Assembly (NCBI RefSeq): GCF_015277855.1
Contig: NZ_CP063812.1
Location: forward strand, 2,852,001-2,916,000
Length of the DNA stretch: 64,000 bases
Origin: Microbacterium cremeum
GTDB taxonomy: Bacteria; Actinomycetota; Actinomycetes; Actinomycetales; Microbacteriaceae
Direction: 5' to 3'
Numbering within the stretch: the first letter of the stretch is position 1; every line of letters begins with the position of its first letter. The notes beneath the pieces are model-generated. The model made no database searches, was not told the origin of the DNA, and saw only the letters and a list, made by a program, of their open reading frames with translations. Shown here one piece after another: positions 34,130-42,276 of the stretch. Position numbers and translations under genes: made by a program.

Positions 34130-35538
34130 GTGTTGATGCAGACGACCTTGGGCTGGGTCATCTCCTCGTACGCGAATCGCACGCCCTCGCGGCCCATGCT
34201 GCCGTACTTCGAGCCACCGAACGGCATGCTGTCGACCCGGTAGTCGGAGGAGTCGTTGATCATCACTCCGCCCGCATCCAGCTGCTCCGCCACGCGCAGC
34301 GCGCGCGTGATGTCGCGGGTGAAGGTGGCAGCGTGCAGCGCATAGTCGACATCGTTCGCCTGCGCGATGGCCTGCTCCTCCGTTTCGAACGGCGACAGGA
34401 CCACCACCGGCGCGAACGCCTCGTCGGCCCACAGCTCGCACGAGAACGGCACTCCCTCGACGACGGTGGGCCAGTACACGGACCCCTCCCGGCGGTGCCC
34501 CGCCAGCACGCGGGCACCCGCCGTGACCGCGTGCTCCACGAGTCGCTCCGCGGCCTCAGCGGACGCGACCGAGATCATCGGGCCGACATCGGTGGACTCG
34601 TCTCGCGGGTCGCCGGCCTTGAGGGCGATGGTCTGCGCCGCGAAGCGGTCGCGGAACTCCTCGTACACCGCCTTCTGCACCAGGATGCGCTGGGCGCCGA
34701 CGCAGTTCTGGCCGGCAGCCCAGAACGCGCCCGAGACGCAGGCCTCGACCGCGGCGGGAATGTCGGCGTCCGAGAACACGATCACCGGGGCGTTGCCGCC
34801 GAGTTCCATCGCGAGCTTCTTCAGACCGGCGTTGCGGGCGATCGCCTCTCCTGTGGCGAACCCTCCGGTGAACGAGACCATGCGCACGTCGCGGGCTGAG
34901 ATGAGCGCCTGCGCCAGTTCACGGTCGCCGTGCACCACGGTGATGATCTCATCGGGCAGGCCCGCGTCGATGAGCAGGTCGACCAGGAACCGAGCGGTCA
35001 GCGGCGTCAGCTGGGACGGCTTGAGCACGATCGAGTTGCCGCCCGCGATGGCCGGACCCAGCTTGTGGGCGACGAGGTTCAACGCGTCGTTGTAGGGAGT
35101 GATGGCGACGATGATCCCCAGCGGCTCGCGGGTGAACCAGCCGCGCCGGTTCTCGGAGCCTTGAAACGCGTCGAACGGGACGACCTCTCCGGCATCGGAC
35201 CGGGCCGCGTCGGCCGACAACGAGAGGGTCATGACCGCGCGAGCGACCTCCTTTCGCGCCTGCCGGACGGTCTTTCCCGCCTCCTGCACGATCAGGTCGG
35301 CCGCGGTCTCGGCGCGCTCGCCCAGCAGTGCGGACGCACGCGCGAGGACCTCGTGCCGCGAGTACCGCGACAAGGACCGCGACAGCTGGAACCCGGTTCG
35401 CGCACGCTCCAGGATCTGCTCGAGCTGCGCGGGTCCGTTCTGGGGGACGGCGCCGATCACCTCACCATCGAACGGGTTCGTGACGATCAGGTCGGGGTGC
35501 CCCGAGGCAATGGTCTGCGTGGCTTCCACGGTGCTCAC
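34126..35538 (-). CDS. NAD(P)-dependent aldehyde dehydrogenase (proposed aspartate-semialdehyde oxidation)
   Basis: A 470-residue ALDH-superfamily enzyme with catalytic Cys279 (GQNCVGAQR), general base Glu245 (LAMELGGNAPV) and the cofactor loop FTGGFATGEAIA. It resembles phosphonoacetaldehyde/lactaldehyde/succinate-semialdehyde dehydrogenases, which oxidise small polar aldehydes to acids without phosphate. It lies between homoserine dehydrogenase and aspartase, with GTGA and ATGA overlaps. The simplest role is L-aspartate 4-semialdehyde to L-aspartate, bypassing the reversed phosphorylating Asd and LysC steps (inference). Start GTG 35538. Confidence 0.88.
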   Translation of the reverse strand: MSTVEATQTIASGHPDLIVTNPFDGEVIGAVPQNGPAQLEQILERARTGFQLSRSLSRYSRHEVLARASALLGERAETAADLIVQEAGKTVRQARKEVARAVMTLSLSADAARSDAGEVVPFDAFQGSENRRGWFTREPLGIIVAITPYNDALNLVAHKLGPAIAGGNSIVLKPSQLTPLTARFLVDLLIDAGLPDEIITVVHGDRELAQALISARDVRMVSFTGGFATGEAIARNAGLKKLAMELGGNAPVIVFSDADIPAAVEACVSGAFWAAGQNCVGAQRILVQKAVYEEFRDRFAAQTIALKAGDPRDESTDVGPMISVASAEAAERLVEHAVTAGARVLAGHRREGSVYWPTVVEGVPFSCELWADEAFAPVVVLSPFETEEQAIAQANDVDYALHAATFTRDITRALRVAEQLDAGGVMINDSSDYRVDSMPFGGSKYGSMGREGVRFAYEEMTQPKVVCINT

Positions 35539-36590
35539 CGGGCAGCCCCGACGCGCGCACTCTGGTGCGCGTGGATCGCGATGATGTCGGACAGCAGCGC
35601 GTAGGCGGTCTCGATGCGACCCGCGCCCGGGCCCGAGACGGTCACGGTGCCGAGCAGATCGGTGTCGAACGAGACTGCGTTCGTCGGGCCGCTGACGCTG
35701 GCGAGCGGGTGTGTCAGCGGCAGCGCCACCGGCTCGACCTTGGCGGTGACCGTTCCGGCGGCGCTGCGGAATGCCGACCCGATCAGCTTGTAGCACTTGC
35801 CCTGGGCGGCGGCTTCGATGATGTCGGCGGCGGAGACCTCGGAGATCCCCCGCCGGGCCACGTCGGCCGTGGTGATGTCCGCGCCGAGGAGCTCGTTGGC
35901 GAGGATGACGACCTTCAGCTGCACGTCGGAGCCTTCGATATCGGCCGTCGGGTCGGCCTCGGCGTACCCGAGCGCCTGAGCCTCCGCGACGGCGGCGTCC
36001 AGCGTCATGCCCGACTCCATCTGACCGAGCACGTAATTGCTGGTGCCGTTGAGGATGCCTTCGACCGCGTTGATCCGCAGACCCTGGAGCGTCTCGGACG
36101 CGAACCGCAGGATCGGCGTGCCGCTGACCACCGAGCCCTCGTACTGGAACGTGACACCATTCGCCGCTGCCAGGCGGTTCAGCTCGAGCCCCGCGAGCGC
36201 GACCGGGCCCTTGTTCGTCGTGGTCACGCTCTTTCCACTCTCGAGCGCAGCGCGCACGTGTGAGATGCCCGGCTCCCCGTCGACGGGGTTGGTGAAGGTG
36301 GCCTCGACGACGATGTCGGCCGTGCTGTTGCGGATCACATGTTCGTTCTGCGGCACCGCCGTCCCGCCGGGCTTGCCGGCGAAGGTCTCGCCGTCCGACA
36401 TGGCGAACACGTCTGCGAGGTCGATGCCCTCGGCCCGCATCAGGGAGCCCAGGCGCAGGTCGGTGATGGCGACGACACGCAGAGCGAAGCCGAGGTCGGC
36501 GGCGAGTTCGTCGCCGCGGTCGAGGATGATCTTCGCCAGCGCGCGGTTCACGCCGCCGAAGCCGATCAGCGCGATGTCATGACGGTCCAC
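35535..36590 (-). CDS. Homoserine dehydrogenase, short form without ACT domain
   Basis: The 351-residue enzyme has the N-terminal Rossmann motif IGFGGVNRALA (9-19), the TTNKGPVAL loop with Lys127, the signature EGSVVSGTPIL...GILNGTSNYVL, and Asp222/Lys226 at the family's catalytic Asp/Lys positions (DIEGSDVQLK). The C-terminal ACT domain of typical biosynthetic actinobacterial enzymes (about 430-440 aa) is absent. First gene of the HSD-ALDH-aspartase operon; GTG 36590 has AAGGAG six bases upstream. In this setting it likely oxidises homoserine to aspartate semialdehyde rather than making it. Confidence 0.92.
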   Translation of the reverse strand: MDRHDIALIGFGGVNRALAKIILDRGDELAADLGFALRVVAITDLRLGSLMRAEGIDLADVFAMSDGETFAGKPGGTAVPQNEHVIRNSTADIVVEATFTNPVDGEPGISHVRAALESGKSVTTTNKGPVALAGLELNRLAAANGVTFQYEGSVVSGTPILRFASETLQGLRINAVEGILNGTSNYVLGQMESGMTLDAAVAEAQALGYAEADPTADIEGSDVQLKVVILANELLGADITTADVARRGISEVSAADIIEAAAQGKCYKLIGSAFRSAAGTVTAKVEPVALPLTHPLASVSGPTNAVSFDTDLLGTVTVSGPGAGRIETAYALLSDIIAIHAHQSARVGAAR

Positions 36591-36863
36591 GTCGAGCTCC
36601 TTCAAGAGAATCGGGAAGAGGTTCGACTCAGCATCCCCAACAGTCGCGTCAGCCCGCGCCTGCCGGATCGCTCGCACAGGATGCCAATCTGACCACCGCA
36701 CGGAAGAAGTGCTCGAACCGGCCTCGTACGCCGCGAATTGGCTCGTATGCCTTGTGCACCGACCGCTTGGCCCCGTAATCTGCCCGACACGCGAGTCGTG
36801 CATCATAGACACATTGTTGTGATCATGTAGCACGGTCCGTCGCACCACCCGACTCCTACTCGA
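36591..36863. promoter_or_regulatory. Divergent control region of the homoserine-type operons
   Basis: A 273-bp gap between homoserine dehydrogenase and the permease gene. The stretch 36795-36835 is the most AT-rich and contains CACATTGTTGTG (CACA/TGTG dyad) next to TGATCATG, flanked by GTGCATCAT and ATGTAGCAC, which together make an imperfect dyad. One of the two nearby IclR proteins probably acts here. No gene is seen in the gap. Confidence 0.5.
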
Positions 36864-38399
36864 ATGCGAGAACACATGAGCCCGCTGCCCGAACAGAGTG
36901 AGCTTCCGAACGCTCTTCCCCACACCACCGCGACACAGGTGCCGCTGCGACGACTGCAGCGCTCCATGGACGCCCGACACCTGATCATGATCGCCCTCGG
37001 CGGCGTGATCGGCTCCGGACTCTTCCTGAGTTCGGGCTACACCATCAGCCAGGCCGGCCCGCTGGGCGCGATCATCGCCTACCTCATCGGCGCCTTCGTG
37101 GTGTGGCTGGTGATGGCCTGCCTCGGCGAGCTGGCACTGGCGTATCCGGTCTCGGGCGCGTTCCACATCTACGCGGCACGGTCCATCGGCCCCGCCACCG
37201 GCTTCACGACCGCGTGGCTGTACTGGCTGTGCTGGGTCGTCGCGCTCGGGTCGGAGTTCACGGCGTCCGGCATCCTCATGCAGCGCTGGTTCCCCGGCGT
37301 CGACGTCTGGGTCTGGTGCCTGATCTTCGCTCTTGGACTGTTCACCATCAACGCGATCTCGGCACGGGTCTTCGGCGAGACCGAGTTCTGGTTCTCGCTG
37401 ATCAAGGTGGTCGCGATCGTCGCGCTCATCGTGTTCGGCGGCATGGCGATCTTCGGCTTCACACCGCTCTCGGCCGAGCACCCCGCCGCCCCGCTGTTCA
37501 GCAACTTCGTCACCCCGGACGGCCTCTTCCCCAACGGCATCGCGGGCGTCGTCGTCACCGCCCTCGCCGTCTTCTACGCGTTCAGCGGTTCGGAGCTGAT
37601 CGGCGTCGCCGCCGGTGAGACCAAAGACCCGGGCAAGAACATCCCGAAGGCCATCCGGTCGACGGTCCTGCGACTGCTGATCCTGTTCGTGGGGTCGATC
37701 ACGGTCATCGCCGCGCTCCTGCCGTACGAGGATGCCGGGCTGACCAGCAGCCCGTTCGTGGACGTGTTCGAGTACGTCGGCATCCCCTACGCCGCCGACA
37801 TCATGAACTTCGTCATCATCACCGCGTTGCTGTCCGCCGGCAACAGCGGCTTGTTCTCGTGCGCCCGGATGCTCTTCTCCCTCGCGGAGGAAGGACACGC
37901 GCCGCGGGTGCTGCAGCGCCTCACCCGGCGGGGAATCCCGCTCGTGGCGCTGAGCGTCAGTCTCGCACTCGGGCTCGTCTCGCTGATCTCCAGCGTGATC
38001 GCGCCGCAGACGGTCTACCTGGTGCTGGTGTCGATCGCGGGTTTCGCCGTGGTCGCCGTGTGGATGTCGATCGTGGCGTCGCAGTTCTTCCACCGCCGCC
38101 GGTTCGTGCGCGAAGGCGGCGACATCACGACGCTGCCGTACCGCACCCCGCTGTACCCCGCGCTTCCGATCCTGGCGTTCGTGCTGCTGTCGATCTCGCT
38201 GGTGGCCATCGCGTTCGACCCGAACCAGGTCGCCGCCCTGTACTTCGGGGTTCCGTTCGTGGGGCTGTGCTATCTGTTCTTCTGGTGGCGCTACGGACGC
38301 CGTGGCGCGCGCCCGGTCGTCGCCGTGTCGGAGGAGGCCCCCGTCGACGAGGCGGACGACCCCGTCGCCGAAGAGCCCCTTCGTCAGCCCCGCGGGTAA
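36864..38399 (+). CDS. Amino-acid permease (APC superfamily, AAT type)
   Basis: A 511-residue membrane protein with 12 predicted helices. It has the family's opening ([26 protein letters not shown]), the [17 protein letters not shown] helix 3 and the conserved [29 protein letters not shown] segment. Proton-coupled uptake of amino acids is the family function. As first gene of the permease-racemase-IclR unit and divergent from the HSD operon, it is the likely importer of the amino acid that feeds it. ATG 36864 is given; ATG 36876, with GAG upstream, is also plausible. Confidence 0.93.
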   Translation: MREHMSPLPEQSELPNALPHTTATQVPLRRLQRSMDARHLIMIALGGVIGSGLFLSSGYTISQAGPLGAIIAYLIGAFVVWLVMACLGELALAYPVSGAFHIYAARSIGPATGFTTAWLYWLCWVVALGSEFTASGILMQRWFPGVDVWVWCLIFALGLFTINAISARVFGETEFWFSLIKVVAIVALIVFGGMAIFGFTPLSAEHPAAPLFSNFVTPDGLFPNGIAGVVVTALAVFYAFSGSELIGVAAGETKDPGKNIPKAIRSTVLRLLILFVGSITVIAALLPYEDAGLTSSPFVDVFEYVGIPYAADIMNFVIITALLSAGNSGLFSCARMLFSLAEEGHAPRVLQRLTRRGIPLVALSVSLALGLVSLISSVIAPQTVYLVLVSIAGFAVVAVWMSIVASQFFHRRRFVREGGDITTLPYRTPLYPALPILAFVLLSISLVAIAFDPNQVAALYFGVPFVGLCYLFFWWRYGRRGARPVVAVSEEAPVDEADDPVAEEPLRQPRG

Positions 38400-38426
38400 C
38401 CCGCGCCGACCAGGCCACCGCCACGC

Positions 38427-39575
38427 ATGAGCACCACGAGTCCCGTCTGGGTCGAGATCGACGTCGACGCCATCTCTCACAACCTCGACGTCGTTCGAGG
38501 CGAGGTCGGCATCACGACGCGGCTCTGCGGGGTGGTGAAGGCGGATGCCTATGGCCACGGCATCCCGGTGGTGCTCCCGACCCTGATGGCGGCCGGTATC
38601 GACACAATCGGCATCACCTCCAACCAGGAGGCCGAAGAGGCGCGCCGGCTGGGTTTCTCGGGACGCATCATCCGCCTCCGGGCGGCGCTGCGCGACGAGA
38701 TCCAGGAGGGTGGCCGGCTCGATATCGAAGAGTGGGTGGGCGGCGGCGAGCACGCGCGTGTCGTGACCGCCGCCGCCCGCACGCTCGGGCGTCGCATCCG
38801 CGTCCACCTCTCCCTCAACTCCACGGGGCTCAGTCGGGACGGAATGGACTGGGACGACCCTCAGTCGCAGCCTCACCTGCGACGCATCGCTGCAACCTCC
38901 GAGCTCGCCGTGGTCGGGATCTGCTCGCACTTCCCATGCGAAGACGCCGACGATGTGAGCGCCGGCGCCCTCGCCTTCCGGAATCAGGCCGAGGCGGCCG
39001 GGCGGGTGCTGGGCGCCCCGCGCGGCCGTTTCGAGAAGCACTGCGCTACCTCGTACGCCGCCCTGACCGTGCGCGCCTCACGCATGGACATGGTCCGGAT
39101 CGGTGCCGCGCTCTACGGCGACACCTCGGCCGCGATCCCGGGCCTCCGCCCCGCCATGAGGCTCGTGTCGCGCATCGCCGCGATCAACCCCTACCCGGCG
39201 GGCAGCACGGTCGGGTACGACAGGGCCGCACGCATCGATCGCGACAGCCGGCTTGCTGTCATACCCGTCGGCTACGCCGACGGCTACCCGCGCACGCTGG
39301 GGGGACGAGGGCACGTGTTGGTCCGTAGCACGCTCGCTCCGGTGATCGATCGACTCGCGATGAACAGTCTGGTGGTCGACGTGACCCAGATCCCCTCGGC
39401 TCAGATCGGCGACGAAGTGGTACTTTACGGGCGGCAGGGATCCGCACAGATCCGTTCCGCCGACATCGAACGGGCAAGCGGCACCATCGCCGCGGGCTCG
39501 TACACCGCGTGGGCTCGGCTGAACCCGCGCGTAGTCGTCGACGGGCCGGCCTCCGCGGCAGTCCCCACCCAGTGA
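38427..39575 (+). CDS. Alanine-racemase-fold amino-acid racemase, possibly broad-specificity
   Basis: A 382-residue PLP enzyme of fold type III. Lys38 (VVKADAYGHG) is the PLP lysine, and Tyr264 (STVGYDRAARI) corresponds to the second catalytic base. The SLNSTGLSRDGM stretch replaces the usual DTGM-R-G of alanine racemases and resembles the ALNSGGMSRNG signature of broad-spectrum racemases (Bsr). Unlike most periplasmic Bsr it has no signal peptide. It lies 27 bp after the permease and before an IclR gene, arguing for a catabolic job such as interconverting D- and L-forms of the imported amino acid (inference) rather than cell-wall D-Ala supply. Confidence 0.85.
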   Translation: MSTTSPVWVEIDVDAISHNLDVVRGEVGITTRLCGVVKADAYGHGIPVVLPTLMAAGIDTIGITSNQEAEEARRLGFSGRIIRLRAALRDEIQEGGRLDIEEWVGGGEHARVVTAAARTLGRRIRVHLSLNSTGLSRDGMDWDDPQSQPHLRRIAATSELAVVGICSHFPCEDADDVSAGALAFRNQAEAAGRVLGAPRGRFEKHCATSYAALTVRASRMDMVRIGAALYGDTSAAIPGLRPAMRLVSRIAAINPYPAGSTVGYDRAARIDRDSRLAVIPVGYADGYPRTLGGRGHVLVRSTLAPVIDRLAMNSLVVDVTQIPSAQIGDEVVLYGRQGSAQIRSADIERASGTIAAGSYTAWARLNPRVVVDGPASAAVPTQ

Positions 39576-39615
39576 CCGGGCCGCCGTCCCACCGGCACAG
39601 AGAGCGCCTCCGACC

Positions 39616-40368
39616 ATGACTCCCCCGTCCTCCCTCCTGCAGGGTCTCGCGCTGCTGGACGCCGCCGTCGAGCGGGAGCGATCGGGAAGGCAAGGGCACA
39701 ACGCCTCACGCCTGGCGGAGACCACCGGCATCGAACGCAGCCGCGTCTCGCGCCTCACGCGCGAGCTGCGGGAGTTGGGTTACCTCGATCGCGACAACGC
39801 CGCGGTCCTCAAAGCCGGCGACGGCTACTTCCGCGCCGCCGGAGCACTGAGCCGGCCGTGGCTCCGGGCAGCACGGGAGAGTCTGCGCGTGCTCGCGTCC
39901 ACGTTGGGCGTCTCCGCGCAGTTGGTCGCCGCCCAGGGACCGGGAGCGATCCTGCTCCGCTCCGAGAAGGGCCCGGGCGTCTCCGCTGACTACCTGCGTC
40001 CCGGCATCCTGACCCCCATCTGGTGCACCGGCCCCGGCCGGGCCCTCCTGTGGGACCACACGCGCGATGACCTCGAAGCGCTCCTCGCCGACGTGCAGTT
40101 CGTCGGCGTCGGCGGTCCGGGCGCGGCGCGATCGGTGGATCAGCTCCATCAGCTGCTCGAGCGGGACCGCAAGCTCGGCATGGTGGACGCCCGCGAGGAA
40201 TACGTCGAAGGCGTGCGAGACTATGCGCTGCCGATCAGCGATCAGCGTGGCATCGTGGTGTCCATCGGCATCAGTGGTGGCGCTTTCTCGGAGCGCCGTG
40301 CACGCGAAGCCCGGACCGCGCTTCGCGACGCCTGCGCTCGGCTGAGCCTTCTCATCCAGGAGGCGTGA
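39616..40368 (+). CDS. IclR-family regulator (permease-racemase operon)
   Basis: A 250-residue regulator: N-terminal winged helix (LAETTGIERSRVSRLTRELRELGYL) and a C-terminal IclR effector domain (LRPGILTPIWCTGPGRALLWD...RKLGMVDAREEYVEGVRDYALPI). It is 40 bp after the racemase and likely co-transcribed, so it may sense the imported amino acid or its product and act on the divergent control region. It converges with a second IclR gene only 15 bp away; the two are paralogous in layout. Confidence 0.92.
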   Translation: MTPPSSLLQGLALLDAAVERERSGRQGHNASRLAETTGIERSRVSRLTRELRELGYLDRDNAAVLKAGDGYFRAAGALSRPWLRAARESLRVLASTLGVSAQLVAAQGPGAILLRSEKGPGVSADYLRPGILTPIWCTGPGRALLWDHTRDDLEALLADVQFVGVGGPGAARSVDQLHQLLERDRKLGMVDAREEYVEGVRDYALPISDQRGIVVSIGISGGAFSERRAREARTALRDACARLSLLIQEA

Positions 40369-40383
40369 GCAACCCGCTCCGGG

Positions 40384-41178
40384 TTACTCGCCCCGAGCCT
40401 CGCGGGCGCCGAGCATCGCCGACAGACGCTGCGCCGCTTCGACGCACGCCGCCCCCAGAGCATCAGACCTGGGTTCCAGGCGATGCCGTTCTCCCACGAT
40501 CTGCAGGCCGGCGATGACCTCGCCCCGGAAGTCCCACACCGGGGCCGACACCGAGTACAGGCCCGGCTCGGCCTCCTCCGCCACGATCGCGTAGCCTCTC
40601 GCCCGAGACTCCCTCAGGCGCGCCAGGAACTCATCGACCGACGCAGCGGCGTTCGGACCGGCGCTGCGGAAGCTCGTGCGGCTGAACACGCCACGAACCT
40701 CCTCATCGGAGGCGTCCCACAGCACGGCCTGACCCGCGTCACTGCAGAACGCCGGATACGCTCGTCCGATCCACGAACCGATCAACCGGGCGGCAGGCGG
40801 CACGCTCTCAACGATGGTGACGGTCGCATCGCCCTCGAGAACTCCGAGGAAGCATGCCTCCGCCACGGACTCTGACAACTCGTCCAGAATCGTGAGGCCC
40901 TCGCTGCGCAGACGCCTTTCGACCAGCTGCTCCGCCGAGGCATACCAGCCCCACGCCAGTCGGTAGCGACCGTCGGAGCCACGCGACACCAGCCGCTCAT
41001 CCGCCAGCGCAGCGAGCGTGCGCGAGACCTGCGACCGATCGCGCTGCAGTGCTCGTGCGATGGTCTGCACAGACACGCCCTGCTCGCTCGCGGCGGTCAT
41101 CTCAGCGACGCAGGACACCACATCCATCCCGCGGCCCATACTGGTCCGCTCGGAAGCGACATCGTCACGCAGGGTCAC
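40384..41178 (-). CDS. IclR-family regulator (second, opposite strand)
   Basis: A 264-residue regulator. The winged helix (VQTIARALQRDRSQVSRTLAALADERLV) is followed by an IclR effector domain (IGSWIGRAYPAFCSDAGQAVLWDA...ARGYAIVAEEAEPGLYSVSAPV). Both IclR proteins of the locus share the G-x-A-xLWD core. GTG 41178 or ATG 41139 could start it; neither has a strong ribosome site. It is convergent with the first IclR gene. A decayed acetyltransferase fragment lies directly upstream. Confidence 0.9.
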   Translation of the reverse strand: MTLRDDVASERTSMGRGMDVVSCVAEMTAASEQGVSVQTIARALQRDRSQVSRTLAALADERLVSRGSDGRYRLAWGWYASAEQLVERRLRSEGLTILDELSESVAEACFLGVLEGDATVTIVESVPPAARLIGSWIGRAYPAFCSDAGQAVLWDASDEEVRGVFSRTSFRSAGPNAAASVDEFLARLRESRARGYAIVAEEAEPGLYSVSAPVWDFRGEVIAGLQIVGERHRLEPRSDALGAACVEAAQRLSAMLGAREARGE

Positions 41179-41221
41179 AGGGAGAGGATATCGAGGTGAG
41201 CGGGCCCGGGGACGCGGTGCC

Positions 41222-41370
41222 GTGGGCGAAGAGCTCGTGCCCCGGCGCCAGGCCGACTCGGGATCAAGAAGCTCGAGGTGGGGTACCACGTCCGCACACG
41301 ATGGCAGGGCCAGGGGTTCGCATCCGAGGCCGCGGCGGCGTGCCGCGAATGAGGATTCACGGAGACGCGC
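41222..41370 (+). pseudogene. Decayed GNAT acetyltransferase fragment
   Basis: The plus strand near 41260-41350 translates to LEVGYHVRTRWQGQGFASEA, the acetyl-CoA-binding region of RimJ/RimL-type GNAT enzymes, followed by an in-frame TGA within the next ten codons. A matching upstream part (GEELVPRRQADSG) is in another frame. No start and no C-terminal half remain. It fills most of the 223-bp gap between the IclR and G5 genes. Confidence 0.6.
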
Positions 41371-41401
41371 GGGGAATCGTCGAGCGCGCCCGAGCAGCCG
41401 A

Positions 41402-42223
41402 TCAGTAAGGTTCGCAGGCGAGTCCGTCGCCGTCGCGGTCCAAGTCGTAGATGTCGCTGCCGACGACCCGCGCGACACCGCTGAAGTACGAGGGACCGTT
41501 GCCGCTGCCACCGGCGCAGTCGACATCGCTGTCGATAGGCACGCACGCGTCCGCGTAGTTCGCGTCGCAACTCCCGCCAGGTTGCGCGGGTTCAGGTGGT
41601 GGCGGCGCAACGTAGGTGCCGTTCGCGACGATCTGAGTAACGGGCTGGGTCGTGACGATGTCGGAGATCAGTTCTCTGCTGACCTCTTGGCCGTCCAGGA
41701 GGCGGACCAGATACGTGAGGGTCTTCTCGCCGTTCTGCCCGGCGGTTCGAACCTGCGTTTGCCCCACGGGCAGGGCACCGTCGTCGACCCGGGTTTCGGT
41801 GAAGGGAATGATCTCGGTCACGACGTCCTCGCGCGTGCTCGCCACGGGCGTGGGCGTGGGCGTTGCAGTCGCGCGAGATTCGGCGCTCTGTGCTCCACCA
41901 TCAGTTGACGGGCGCTCAGCGAAGGTAACGGGCTCGACCCTGGCTCCACCGCCCGTGTTCGGCAGCATCGCCGCGCTCACACTTCCCGTTACGAGCAACA
42001 CTGCGGCGGCCGCCGCCGTCACCGCGATCGCGGTCTTGCGAGAGCTGAGGCGAAGCCACGTACGTGCGCCCGTCGCGAGCGCGACGATGCTCGTCACGAG
42101 CACGATCAGCGCGATGACGGCGAAAAGGGGTGACAGCAAGATGATCGGGACCAGCACAGCTGCGCCGATGAGGATCCAACCCCACATCGGAATCCGCCGC
42201 GGGTTGCGTTCAGTCGAAGACAC
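41402..42223 (-). CDS. Membrane-anchored G5/Excalibur-domain protein
   Basis: A 273-residue protein with two or three N-terminal helices (about 13-50 and 62-85), placing the rest outside. A G5-like domain (VTEIIPFTETRVDDGALPVG...KTLTYLVRLLDGQEVSR) covers about 135-210. The C-terminal Excalibur calcium-binding domain ends in YDLDRDGDGLACEPY, with the characteristic D-x-D-x-D-G-x-x-C-E. G5 domains bind cell-wall glycans or sugars; Excalibur binds calcium. Probably a wall-associated protein of unknown function. It ends at the boundary of the amino-acid block. Confidence 0.85.
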   Translation of the reverse strand: MSSTERNPRRIPMWGWILIGAAVLVPIILLSPLFAVIALIVLVTSIVALATGARTWLRLSSRKTAIAVTAAAAAVLLVTGSVSAAMLPNTGGGARVEPVTFAERPSTDGGAQSAESRATATPTPTPVASTREDVVTEIIPFTETRVDDGALPVGQTQVRTAGQNGEKTLTYLVRLLDGQEVSRELISDIVTTQPVTQIVANGTYVAPPPPEPAQPGGSCDANYADACVPIDSDVDCAGGSGNGPSYFSGVARVVGSDIYDLDRDGDGLACEPY

Positions 42224-42276
42224 TGTCGGGGTGGGCGGCAGCGGCTCGACCCAGCTGGCTCCGTTGCTACCCCCAC

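Noticed and set aside
35535..39041. 1168-codon minus-strand frame over the permease and racemase genes
   Set aside because: Only its last 351 codons match a family (homoserine dehydrogenase); the rest is antisense of clear genes and Arg/Asp/His-rich.
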